Positions 1 through 13,000 of a DNA stretch of 64,000 nt are shown here, one piece after another; within the stretch, counting starts at the first letter, position 1, and the number at the start of each line of letters is the position of its first letter. Source of the DNA: Tubiluchus corallicola. Taxonomy: Eukaryota > Priapulida > Priapulimorpha > Priapulimorphida > Tubiluchidae. The notes beneath the pieces were generated by a model that was given only the letters and a program-made list of their open reading frames with translations, was not told the origin of the DNA and searched no databases. A program made the translations under genes and the position numbers. The stretch spans positions 102,501 through 166,500 of the forward strand of contig JAQGDQ010000260.1 of NCBI GenBank assembly GCA_030141605.1, written 5' to 3'.

Positions 1-976
1 ATGTTTATCTAGTTGTCAGACAGGCAAACCACATCTGGGAAACCACTAAATGTGGCGCTATAGCGGGTTGGCAGTAAGGCGATTCTACTGTGTAACATTT
101 ATTTTGTTTTCTAGTTAATTTTGATACGTGATAAATGATATAATATTAGTATACCTGCAATAATACATGTGTTATACTATACACTTTCGCTACATTAACA
201 ACACAGGTGTAGTTTTACGACAGATGTGTTGCAAAACTTTTAGGTAACACAGCATTTTGTATCCTTGTGAAATGCTGCTTCCTTAGCCTACTGCTGATAA
301 GATATGTACCGCCGCTGCACATAACTTGACCTTGAATCAAACAGCTTTCATCCATTAAATCACATCAGTTCATTACTGAACCATAGCTACGCAACTCTTG
401 TACTCTTAAAATGCATGTTCATTGCTCAAAACTTCAACATTCACCATCATACAGTCACTTGCAACAAGACGTAAATCTTAATTTAAACACCATAATTGTT
501 TTTCTATGTAGAGGTCATTGTTTTTACAAGTAGCTGTTTTTCTACAAAATGGTTGGCCATTTTTCAGTAGCAATTTATTGTACTTTGTCTAGGCTGGTGT
601 TATAACGGGATTGATTCATTATTTAAAATAGACTTTTGACACAGTAGATACATTGGCGGATGACGGTGGGCGAGGTTGGCGGTATTCCCTATATTTTATA
701 TATTATGGAAACCGGGACAGGGCAAACGTTGGCATTATGGCGAGGCTAGCGTTGTAACGGGGGGCGGTATAGTGAGGTTTGACTGTAGTTTAATCACAAC
801 TATAATTCAGGAACTGCCAGATATGCGTGTGGAAACAGACAAAATTTGAATAGCAGTTTCAAATTTGCATTTGTGTAACTGTTTCATTATTGTTAAGGTA
901 CTTAAGCCTACCGCAGTCATCAGTTCAAGTTCTTGGTGTAAGCACAAGTTTCCTCTATTTTTTTTTCTTGTTTTAG
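1..976. other. HUWE1 intron upstream of e1; nothing recognised
   Basis: The only clear element is the acceptor polypyrimidine tract just before 977. Bases 650-780 are locally G-rich compared with the AT-rich surroundings. No exon with plausible splice sites and HUWE1 similarity was seen. Confidence 0.6.
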
Positions 977-1078
977 GCTCGGGTGTCACAGGTGCAAATT
1001 TCGATGTGGAGTCAGGTTTGCGAGCTCTACATCAAATTCCCTTAGACGATGGAAACGTCCATTGGAATGATCCGTTAG
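977..1078 (+). CDS. HUWE1: HUWE1 exon e1 (first in window)
   Basis: The exon follows a long pyrimidine tract ending in TTTTAG and ends at a GTGTGA donor. It enters with two bases completing a codon and leaves in phase 1. It encodes the [15 protein letters not shown] region. It joins e2 in frame across the intron that contains the assembly gap, so a small exon hidden in the gap cannot be excluded. Confidence 0.85.
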
Positions 1079-4000
1079 GTGTGAAATTAGCCTTTGTTTA
1101 ACATTTGGTGGCTTTTCTAATATACGTCAGGGATGTTACAGAAACTGAAATTAGAAGCCGAAACCGATACGAAGATGAAACCGACCGAAAATCATTTTTT
1201 GCAAAAGTAACCGCTATCAAAACTGAAAAAATTCTGAAATAAACAAAAAATATTCTGTTTTTGCTTCTTTGCTTGTATTTTGCTCTGATACAAGCTTGTT
1301 GAAGTAGCTAGGCAAAAAATCCTAACCAAAAACATAGAACAATGTTTATGGTTAAAAATGATAAAGCTTCAAAAAATTGACAAATTTTATTTTGTAAATA
1401 TTTTTTGCCTATATTTCATGAATTGTGAAATTAAATTTAGTTTTATTCAAATTACGCTTCGATCGGTTGATTGTGCCTGGGGAGCTTAAAGCTTCACAGT
1501 CTTCAGCACTGAAGATATGCCACATTGCCCTAAAAGTGTGCTGCAAATGGTACAAAAAGTTAAATAAACGATATTTACACTTTATTTCAACTATTTTAGC
1601 CAAAATTATTCAGCAATTTGTAACATCTAGGAGAAAAAAAGTTAAGCTGGATAAATACTACTAAAACTGCTGAAAATGCTACCGAAAGTGTCGGCTACNN
1701 NNNNNNNNNNNNNNNNNNNNNNNNNNNNNNNNNNNNNNNNNNNNNNNNNNNNNNNNNNNNNNNNNNNNNNNNNNNNNNNNNNNNNNNNNNNNNNNNNNNN
1801 NNNNNNNNNNNNNNNNNNNNNNNNNNNNNNNNNNNNNNNNNNNNNNNNNNNNNNNNNNNNNNNNNNNNNNNNNNNNNNNNNNNNNNNNNNNNNNNNNNNN
1901 NNNNNNNNNNNNNNNNNNNNNNNNNNNNNNNNNNNNNNNNNNNNNNNNNNNNNNNNNNNNNNNNNNNNNNNNNNNNNNNNNNNNNNNNNNNNNNNNNNNN
2001 NNNNNNNNNNNNNNNNNNNNNNNNNNNNNNNNNNNNNNNNNNNNNNNNNNNNNNNNNNNNNNNNNNNNNNNNNNNNNNNNNNNNNNNNNNNNNNNNNNNN
2101 NNNNNNNNNNNNNNNNNNNNNNNNNNNNNNNNNNNNNNNNNNNNNNNNNNNNNNNNNNNNNNNNNNNNNNNNNNNNNNNNNNNNNNNNNNNNNNNNNNNN
2201 NNNNNNNNNNNNNNNNNNNNNNNNNNNNNNNNNNNNNNNNNNNNNNNNNNNNNNNNNNNNNNNNNNNNNNNNNNNNNNNNNNNNNNNNNNNNNNNNNGAA
2301 ATTTCTTTTGGATATACTGTAAATTTCCATTTTCTTCCCCTTTAAAAAGCTTTTCGAGTGATGCCAGTGCAAAATAAAGCTATCAGAAATGGGAAAAAAA
2401 ATCTAGTCAACTTGTCGTAATCTCCTCATATGTAATATTCTACTCGAACTTCTCATCAGAATGACAGACTTCATCATCAGTTTTCATACCAACTACATAA
2501 CTCGACTTGAAACTAATAGTTTAACTTTTAACGGTTTAAGTTTTACTATTTTTTAACATACCTTTACATTTTCAACCACGTAATCTTGCAAACTTATAAG
2601 TTTAATGTATAATTTGTGATGCCGTTGTTATTGATTACCTATTCCCAGTTTTTGGTTGTCTGTTCCTATCTGAGGCAACCTGTATTTTAAAATTTGCTGT
2701 TTATTGTAATAAAATGTTAATAGCTCTCAGGTTTAGCTGTTTTTAGGGTTTGAGTGCTGCTTGATAATTTCAATTTTGTATTGTTGTTAACATTTGTAGG
2801 CATGTGGATGCCGACTCAACCAGGAGGCGTCACTTCTTCTCATCCTTTGCTGATTCGTCACGGTGATTCGCACACTGTACATCCGCAGCAGAACTTAACC
2901 CGACTACACAGGGGTGGTCGCCGGCAGCAGTACCGCATCGTGAGCCCCACAGTGCATGTGCGTTACATGGGAAATCGGCACCCGAATCCACCTGCTATTT
3001 TACAACGGTTAGTATAAATGTTGCGCCAGCAATTAAAGGAAAGGTCTAGTAAATAGACTAAATAGATAGAAAGATGGAATAAATGTAATTTCGTTGCTTA
3101 GGAGCTGTAGGTGGTGCAGCCCATGCTTATTAGAGTTTAGGCAGTTAGACTTTTTAACCAGTCATTATTAATTGCGTTCGGTTAACCGTTTCCGATGACG
3201 TCATACATATAGGAAAATATTGAATACACATGGCTTGCACGAGTAAGCGGTGCAGTTCAAATTTAGCTGATGCCAACGAGAATGTCCAACATGGCGTCAT
3301 CCTGTAACACGCGCGAGAGAAAATTTTTTGCAATTTACCGTTTAGATGCTTCTTAGGCAACCAGACCAATTGAAACAATGTTGTAAGTAGTACAATTTTA
3401 TGTAAGAGGGACATTGCTAACTGTGTACGCCAAAAGATGCAAGGTTTCATTAACACGGATACGTAGAAAACTTGTCTAAGTAATGGTTAAACGGTTAGTG
3501 ATTTTCTAAACAGTTACATCAGTTAGCGATTGGTTAAACGGTTAACCGTCTCAGTCCTAATGCCTGCTTAATTGATAAGTAAGGAGGATGATTTAAATTC
3601 GTTTAGTAATTTTTCAAATGTTTTACAAGGCAAGAAATGTTCACATATTGACCACAGCTTAAAATGGTTTTAAATGAACCTATGGTTTTAAGTATCTGAA
3701 ATCCAGATGTGCACGATTAACATGTTTGCGTATTGTCTACGTTGTTTCTATTTCGTTCAACTCCTGGTATGTCTTAACAGACTTTTTAGAGTATATTGTT
3801 GAACAGTCTCACCAAAAGATTCACTGAAAGCGACCCTCCAAAAGTAATTTATCTTGGTTTTTTTAAGAGTGGCTTATGTTAAATGGTTGTTTTGAAAGCT
3901 GAATTTTGTTTGGTCTTTTATGTTGTTTGCTTGCAGTCTTCATACCTTTATTGGTAAAAATGCCTATATTTCTAAAAACCCATTGTGAAAAAACAAGTCT

Positions 4001-7000
4001 TGAATTAAATCACCAGAACTAAAAATAAATTGTAGAAATCAGTCATGTTGTCATGGTAACTTATTAATATCGTACATCAATGCAGTAATAAACTTGGGTG
4101 CTGAAATTGTGAAATAACTTGCCATTTGCTTAGTTTTCCTGCATTATTGTCAAGGCCTGCATTATTGTGGTGTAGCTTTGCATTGCAATCTTCTCCTTTG
4201 CAAACATGTGCAAGGTACATATAAAAGATTCCTGTTATTGGAATGTTGTACCGGATAATATAGTGACATAATATAGTGATAATATAGTAATATAATATGG
4301 TGACATTATCGTTAATTTATAATTCAACTTATAGGCAAATATTTAACTGTAAGAAACACTATGGCTATTACTGTAGATAATAAACTGTATATTTTAGAAT
4401 GTAGGTCAACTAAGCTGTGATCTAGAAAGTCGGACTGTTTTGCTTTATAAAGGAAATCCAGTAATTTTTTAAATTTTAACAATTTTTTGAAATGTTTCAT
4501 GACAAATGTTATTTTATATTGAATGCTATCCTTATATGTTAATCGCTGCATATCCGAGTTTTCCAGCAGTTGACTTTTTACTATAGTCATGTGTTTACAT
4601 TTTATGGCTGCAGATTTTTGGGACCGAATACGGCGCACGAGATTCTGCAGTTAACATCCGGTTCCGGAGCCGGCACCACAACCCGGGTTCTCATTCCTAG
4701 TGATGACGTCCGTATTTTTGCCCAGGCAGAGAATGACATTATAGAGGTTTGAACTAATTTTACATACTGCTTTTTAATCTTATGGCACTGACACTGGTGG
4801 ATTAAGAGTTATAGGAGCCAATTGGCCCAGTAATTAGGGTGTCTGGAAGAGCGCTGTAAGTCCCCTGGCTAGGTTTGGGGCAGAACTCCGGAAACTAACG
4901 ATTTCCTGCAATTTAGTACTTGCTGAGTCCAGTTTTGACAGTAAAGAACGCTGAATATTGGTTGCTTAAGTCGTTTAGAATTTGTAATTGGTTTTTACAT
5001 TGTTTTTTAACATAACACTACAAGTTATTTCAGAGACCCTTGGAGTCTCTGTAGGCCTACATACCAATACAATAACATTACACTAGGTCTTCTTAATCAT
5101 TTGATAGTAGTAAGTAAAGTTAAATGGCATTTAGAGGTTGTCGGAGGGCTGAAGCTATTTTAAAATTCATTTTTTGTAATTAATTATTATTGGAGAGAGT
5201 TGCTGTTTAACATTAAAATTTGAGAACTACCTGAGCGGAAGTTTTCTATGCACCCTTCAATGAAATAACACAATCTCTGCAGCAAAGTGTATTAAAGTAT
5301 TGCTAAAAAATTATGTTTTACAATTAGGTTGAAAATAGTTTGCATGCCTATAAAGATTTTCTGAATTTAGAACTAGTTAGGCTCACATGTATTGTTGGAA
5401 GTAATTGACAGTGAAAATATTGAGTTACTGAGCTTCTGAATTTTTCCTTTTTTGCTAGAATTAAGGTCTAATTTAGACAACAAACTATGGGCCCTTGGCA
5501 CTTGCCTAATGGATGATCCTCCACTGGGAATTGGGTAGCATTTAGCAGGTTTTTTCATTGCTTTTCATTTAATTTTTAAAGTCAGTTTCAGGATGCTTTT
5601 CAGGATTTTTGCAGCGAGTGACAGGCCTTTCAGGCTTTGTATCAAATGAGAAATTTGATGGTACCGAAATGCTTGTTTCTTCTTTGTTGAATAAGTTTTC
5701 ACGTACAACTCTGTTCAGAATCTAATTAGTTTGGTGTTGCTAACCTTAGTGTTACTTAAACGTGTTTACTTTCATTTAGGAGCATCAAGGTGATGTCCTG
5801 ACTGGTGGTGGAGTTTTGGGATCCATTCCTTCTGCTCTTGGAAGATGGACAGAAGAATGTCGTGTTCTGGATGGGGAAAGCATGCACGATGCTGTTATAG
5901 GTGATTTGAATTCTTCGCGTTATTTAGGAATACAAGTTTGTTTAAGAGGGCTTTCCAAATCGCAAAGTGGCTCATTGAGTTGTTGTAATAAAAATTGTTG
6001 AGTAAGTGGAGTATGGATTTTTCATTGCCTGAAAGCAGTGTTTTCCATTTTTGCAAAAGAATTATTTAATTTTGAATTGTTAGGCTAAAGCGGCCATGAT
6101 TGTAACAAGCAATTGTAATATTAGTGACAGTGATCATTACAGTGGTGGCAACAATGATGATCAGAGTAATGATGGTTATTGCAAAGATAATGACAATGAT
6201 GGTTTCATTAGCAGCAGTTGTGAGAAAAGTAGTGAGAGTGGAGACAATGCGGATAACAATTACAAAGGACAATGGGAATGGCAATGGTAATGTTAAGCAG
6301 TTGAGAACAATGCCTTTCAGTTATTTTACTTACTATGTGCTCTTTACCTATTTAGCATTGAAACCAGAGATATTGTCCGAATTGGAGAAGCACCGCAGCA
6401 TAGAGATGGAGGAACGAAAAGAGAAACGCAAGAAGTTATTGGAGGAAGAGGAGAAGAAAAAAGAGGAGGAGAAAAGTAATGAGAAGGTGGAAGAGAAAGA
6501 AAAAAGTTTTGAACAGTCAGACTGGAGTGCTAATGTGACTGAGATGGAAGTGAGTCAAGTTTTGTTTTCTAAATCACTGATTCTATTTTGCATGGTTGAA
6601 CCTATTCGCTAATTCATAAAGATTCACATTATTATTTATTAATATTATTTATAAGTAGACTGTAGTTATAGTAATACTGTGTTAAGAGAATTTCTAAGCC
6701 TCAAAATTGCCGTTGTTTGTTTGATGATGTTCATTATTTTAAATGATGAAAGCCCCTCAAAGTGCCACGCAGCAGTTTCTTTCTGCCGTGCGGTTCATCG
6801 AGGTGCAAGATTAACCAGGCCTTCCACTTTCTTTGTAATATGTTGATAATAGCAATGTTACAGAATGAAGTGAAAAGTGATGCACAAACTTTTGAAAAAT
6901 GGTTTTTCAAACAAAGAACAAATTGCTATGAAAGTCTTGGTTTTGCTCTAAAACGTATTAAGTTAATTTTCCAATTCTCAACACTGTAGGAAATTTTGCA

Positions 7001-10000
7001 TTGTATGTCTCAAGCAAAATGTAGCAGTGTTAAATATTTGTGTATTTAGCATCTGTAGTTTACTGTTTTTCACAGATAGCAATTTATAAATGTTACAGTG
7101 CCAAATATTTGTGTAGTTAGCATCACTGGTTTGCTGTTTTTCACAGCTAGCAATTTGTAGAGGAAGCTGTGCCAAATATTTGTACATTTGCCATCTGTGG
7201 TCACTATTTCTCACAGCTAGCAATTTGTAAAGATAGCAGTGCCAAATATTTGTACATTTAGCATCTGTAGTTTGCTGTTTTTCACTGCTAGCAATTTGTA
7301 AAGGTAGCAGTGCCAAATATCTGTACATTTAGCATCAGTAGTTTGCTGTTTTTTGTGTCAGCATTCCCATTTTTGTGATTTGCAAGTGAGCTTGTGCTTA
7401 AACGTTGCAGTATGCCACTAAAAAATTCCGCGCCAATAAAAATTACTTTACAATTTTTTTAAAATAATTTTGACATATTTAATTAGATGTTGCACATAAA
7501 TTAATGTCTTGTGTCTTCCAGGTTGGTGGTGGAATGCCTCCAGTTACGACGTCTTCCGGAGCAACCAGCTCTTTGGATGAGGATGCTCATGCAGCATCCT
7601 CACGGCTAGCTGCATCTATTGTGGAGGAGGTAATGCGTCCAGCGATTATCAGCTCCACTACGTTTACTTCCCCTCCGGCACCAGTCATTGTTTCTTCCAC
7701 GCAAGCCTCTACAGTGGCGCTGCTGCCACCTGCTGGATCGACAGCTGTCACGTCAACTGCTGGAACCACGCCGGAGCCTACTACCACGCCTTCCGTAAAT
7801 GCTGCCATGCCCTTAGTATCATCTGGAATGGCTGGACAGGACTCACAAGCAGTAGAAGGTAAGTTGTCTAAAGGTTTTGGGATTATTTTTAGTTTTTGTA
7901 TTTCAAAAATTTTCTTCGCTGGAATAATTATTCAAATTATTGTTTTAGTTTAATAAGCCTTTTCACGGTTTCATTGTGCCACACGCACAGTTGCTGTATG
8001 TCAACGGTTAAGTGTACCACAACAACACGTCTTACCTACAACTGTCACGTGACGTGTGCAAAGCGAAGTCGTCTGTCACATCAGTTCAGTAACTTCAGTT
8101 GCTTTATGTGGACTTTACTTAATTATGCATTAGTTTGTGCGTAGTGATTTACTAGCAGGATCATGCATGGTAACAAGGAAAAATGAGCTAGGTAAGGTTC
8201 TAGCTAGGTGTTAAAACGGTTACTATTACAGTAACAAGGGCTGCGAGGCGTTGTAAAGTGTACACAAATGCGTTGTCTGGTATACTTAACCTTTGACCTT
8301 TTCACGATCGTCATCAATCGCTGGAACTGTGAAAAGGCTTATTCATTTACAATTTTAGCATGGTATCACCTATCTTAACTCCTGGGAGCTGAAATTTTGG
8401 TTACATTTAGCTGGATATGCGACACAAATAACCATTTCAGTTTTTTGTTGACTAGCTATTAATGCAATTCAAAAAACACTCTAATTTACATGCAAAAATG
8501 TTAATACCACTTAATGCGATTTAAAAAAAGTTGTTGAATGCTTGCCTAATAGATTGTTTAAATTTTCATCACGAAATTGTTGCTGAGTTAACGGATAATC
8601 GATTTTTTCATGATAAAGCTATTTATACACAGGATACTTAGCATTTCAAGCTGAGATTCAAGACCTATTCAGTGCATTAATTCCTATCTATCAGCAGGCA
8701 CGTTTGCATATTTCATAACATTCAATTCATTCTGTGAGAGTATGCATTGATTGCCCTCACAGCCATTTTAATGATAAGTCATTTTGCAGCACAATGTATT
8801 TTTGTGTACATAAAAATAAATCTTAAAGTATTCATTAATTTTACATCTCTTAACTGCATGTGTGAAGCAAACGTATACATTCTTGCATACTAATAATTCT
8901 GGTCTTTCGGACCTATGGAGTGAAATAGGAGAAATTAGCTAATAACTAAATAGTAAGCTCACTCACCTGCTAACCTTCGATCTATAGACTGTCGGGTTGA
9001 CTCTGTACATGTACGTCTATGCACAGTTGGATTCACTTTACTCTGAAACAATGCAATTATGCAGTTGCATGCTGTACATTATCTTACTATATTTGGACGT
9101 TTCTTAACTTCACAAAATGTTCAAAAATTTTGTACAAGTATTTACGATTATCAGTAACTGTATGTTTGTACATTTCATCATGCAGCAACTTCAGGAATGG
9201 CAAACCAAGCTCCACCGGATCACCCATTGTCGTCAGTCATCGATCCTTCGGAAAACCTTGCTTCTCTCCTCTTTCCCGACGACCGACCTCCGGGAATGTT
9301 TGCCCCTGTGGCGCCGCCACTGCCTTTAGTGGTGCCACCAACAAGTGAAATTGAGCCAGAGGAGCTGTCCAACATCACAAATACCAGCTCTGAAGCCGTT
9401 ACTGTGCATTCTGAAAACTCAGGTAGGCAAATTTTTTTTCATAGCAGATATTGTTAAAAATGTACATATTCTATAAAGATGTAAATACAAAAAGAGACAT
9501 TTAATAGAGTCAAACCAAGCTACAGGCAACAGCTGGTGTTGTTCTTTGAAGTACCTTTTAAGACCATGTCACACAAGCTGGACATAATCTATAAGGTGTA
9601 AGCTGTGAGGAGAAAAAGCCGTCACGTGAAAAATAAATGTACGCTAACAAATGGTCCCTGTCACACATTCATTTGCCATTTTCCTTCTATCTCGATTGCC
9701 TGCTGAGGCGTTTTGGGTCGTCGCTAACGTGGTAATTAGTATGTTTGTGGTTATTCGTTTAGGTCATAAGAATTCGTAACAAAATAGTCTCATAAACATG
9801 AAAAAGCAATTTTTAAACATGACAGTTCACTAATGTCTCAATTAGATACTTGTATTGCCGAAACGGATTATGGCAAACGCCTTACTGTTTACACAGAGTA
9901 AGGAGCATACCTGGGGATTATGACATATGTCTTATGAAAGATGGTAGATTATGAACTATTTCTTGCTCTTTATGCCTTTCTCTGTATGACATGGGCCTAA

Positions 10001-13000
10001 TTATATCATGTCCATCTGTTGCTTTTGAAGCATGCAGTATAATGTGATTCTTTTTCCTAATTTGAAAATTTGGTAGCAGTAAATTGCTTTCTGTATTATG
10101 TGAAAAGCTACTCTTATGCACGCTGTTATAGCTGTTTGTGCTGAGTCCCTGTGCAGATGGTTAGAAAGTTGTGCTAGAAGAAACTTGTATTTGGGACGTC
10201 CGGCTACTAAACTTGTGTTTAGCTGGAATCAAAACAATTACATACATCAATAAAAACAACTGTATGAGGTGATAACTGATGCAGTAATTATAGTTGTTAC
10301 TGATTTGAGGAAAACGTTTCCTTTATAATAAAGTGAATTCATTCCAGGTATACGTTTAGTTTGAAGTTCGTTTTTACACCATTTTTGTTTATTCCTTGTT
10401 TCAATACAGACTTGTTTTGAACCTTCAGCTTCAAATGCATTGTATATAAGTTATGACACCCAAATTGTATGTTCTTTGAAACATTTTATTAGTTGTTCTT
10501 AGGCATTATAAGAGCAAGAGCAGTTATTGGCAAGTCATATTTCTAGATATAATGGAAGCAAGGTAGTACTGTTTGGTACTTTCCTAAATCCCACTGAGAT
10601 TTGTGTTTCTGCATGGGCCTTCACTTGTACTTCAAATCGTTCTCTACTTCTACTTTTCTGATACTTTTTTACTACTTTTATGTTTTCTTGTGTATTTTTG
10701 ATCTTGTTGATGGTATTCTTGTTGATTTAGTTGAAGGAGAGGCTCCGACGGCTGGTGAACACGTGGAGGTGTTGCCGTCGTCATCTGCTCCTGCCACCTC
10801 TTCCTTAGCGTCTTCTCAGCAACCAGAGATCCCATCAGCAGATCAGGCCACCTCACAAGAACCTGCAAGTTCTTCGGGTAAGAAATGGATGTATTTGCAA
10901 GATGCCAATCTAAGATTGGCCATAGTTGTTCTTATTCTTGTTCTTGTGGACATTTGTCATGCCAATGTTGCTTTTTGGATTTGCAGACTGCAAGTTGGAA
11001 TTTAATACCAAATAGTACGACTAATGTTGTGGTTATGGTGGGACTGGAATGTAGTTCAAAATGAGGGATGATTCTGTTCGATAAAATTTGCAACCAGTAG
11101 AGGTGTCTTAGCGACACATTTATGTGTATACATTGTATATGAACGAGAAAAACAGTCGTAGACATAATGTGGTTAAACTTCCACAAGCAGTTTTCTAGGG
11201 TAGACCTATCCATTTACCATCTATGTTTACTGGTGCTAAACTCCTTCAGGACCGCACTATTCAAAATATGTCTTTTAAGACCTATGACTTTTCTGCTACT
11301 GTATGAGCCCATCATAAATAAATGATTACAAATTAGGTACTGTTCTGTTCAGGGGAATCTCGGCTATCCAATCATGCTATTTGTTTAAACATTAATTGAT
11401 TTAATTGGATAGAATTAAGAAAAACACGCTTTCTCCAGCACTCCAATTTAGCCTGTTGAGTAGCTTAGCTTGGTGTATACTTGATCCTACAAACTATTTG
11501 ATTGATTGCCTGCTTGCTACAGCCCAAGCTGATCAGCCAAGGACAAATTAAGGTCGTTTCTTCTTTCAACTGGAATTTCTCCTTAAAAAAGACTAGACTT
11601 GAGGCCAAAGTGCTTTCTGGATAGTTGAAATTTTCTGAATTAGCCAATTTCACACTAGCGATACTGTACTTTGTTATAGTGCGCATACTGCAGTCACTGA
11701 ATGTTTTTTCTATTTATTTCGTCAGAAATTGGTTTTTAATTTGTCCGAGGTAAGCAAATGCATTCCGTCTATAATTTTGCATGAATTATAATCCATTGTG
11801 TGAGGATTAGAAACCTATAAAAATTATCAAATTTAATTATAATTATTGCGCGTAGTGAGAGCAGTTTTTCACGAACATATGCAAAATGCAGCAAATGCTT
11901 ACAGTCCTGAAGGAGGTAAATATAGTAGCCAAGCGCGTTCCTCCGTTCTGCTGTTCTTCTTGCTGCCAACGAAATCTCGTTCTGCAGACTTATTTAGCAA
12001 GTCTATTTGTTTTAAAATTTTAATTAATGAGGAATGTATTCGTACTTATTCGTAGATTTATTCGTACTTATAATGTATTTATTTGTTATTAAAAGTAATG
12101 TGTGTTACATAGAACTTATTTATGGCAATATATTATTATATATTATCTCTCTGTTTATACAAAACAGATACTGCATATACAAGGATTATATTTTGTTCTT
12201 TATTTATACAGAACCTGGGGTACCAGAGGGAGTGGACCCGTCATTTCTTGCTGCTTTGCCGGAGAACATCCGACAGGAAGTCATAGCAGAGCAACTTCGC
12301 CTGGAACGGTTGCGTGTGCGTGCACAGGCGATGACCACAACTGCGTCCAATGTTCTCAGCGGTGGTACTGGTGGAGAGGGTTCCACTACTACAGATACGC
12401 CAGCTTCTCTTTCGGAAGTTAATCCGGAGTTTCTTGCAGCCCTTCCTCCTAACATCCAGGAAGAGGTGAGTGTGATGGATTTAGATAACATAAAATTAAC
12501 AAATTGGCATTAACATTAAGAAGAAAACTTAATTATTAACATCACATTATCATTATCATAATTTTTCACAAAAGACAAGTAAGGATTTATGATTTGAACT
12601 TTTGAACTGAAGTGATCTCTCTTTTTTTTTGACTTGGACAAAGCAGCACAGAAATCATTTTTGCATCATTTTTTGTTTAGAAAAATTGTTCAACTTTCTG
12701 ACAGGATTTTGAAGTTTTCTGACATTTTCCTTACTTTTTAGACAACAAGGCTTTGCTTCAGAACAGAAATAGATGCACATAACAATTAATTTCCTCTTCT
12801 TGCGCTGTTCCATGTGCAGGTTGACTGTGTATTGTGCTAGAGCATTTCTGCATCTGGGACGCCCAACTGTATTTTTGTTTTTAGTTGGGATCGAATCTTT
12901 TGCACACAATTTCAATACAGTTTAATTAACCAAACAATTTTATATTAAAAAATGCAATTTTTTGCTGATCCAGTTGTAAAACATGTTGAAAATATGTTGG

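Noticed and set aside
1676-2377. Open frames of 225-233 residues on both strands
   Set aside because: Almost entirely the N run, which cannot produce stop codons.
3154-3456. 100-residue minus-strand frame
   Set aside because: It lies in a probable hAT-like repeat, with no similarity to transposase or other proteins that I can see.
6096-6612. 162-residue frame around HUWE1 e5
   Set aside because: Only 6356-6549 is coding. The rest is intron read-through, including an AATGATGG-rich stretch.
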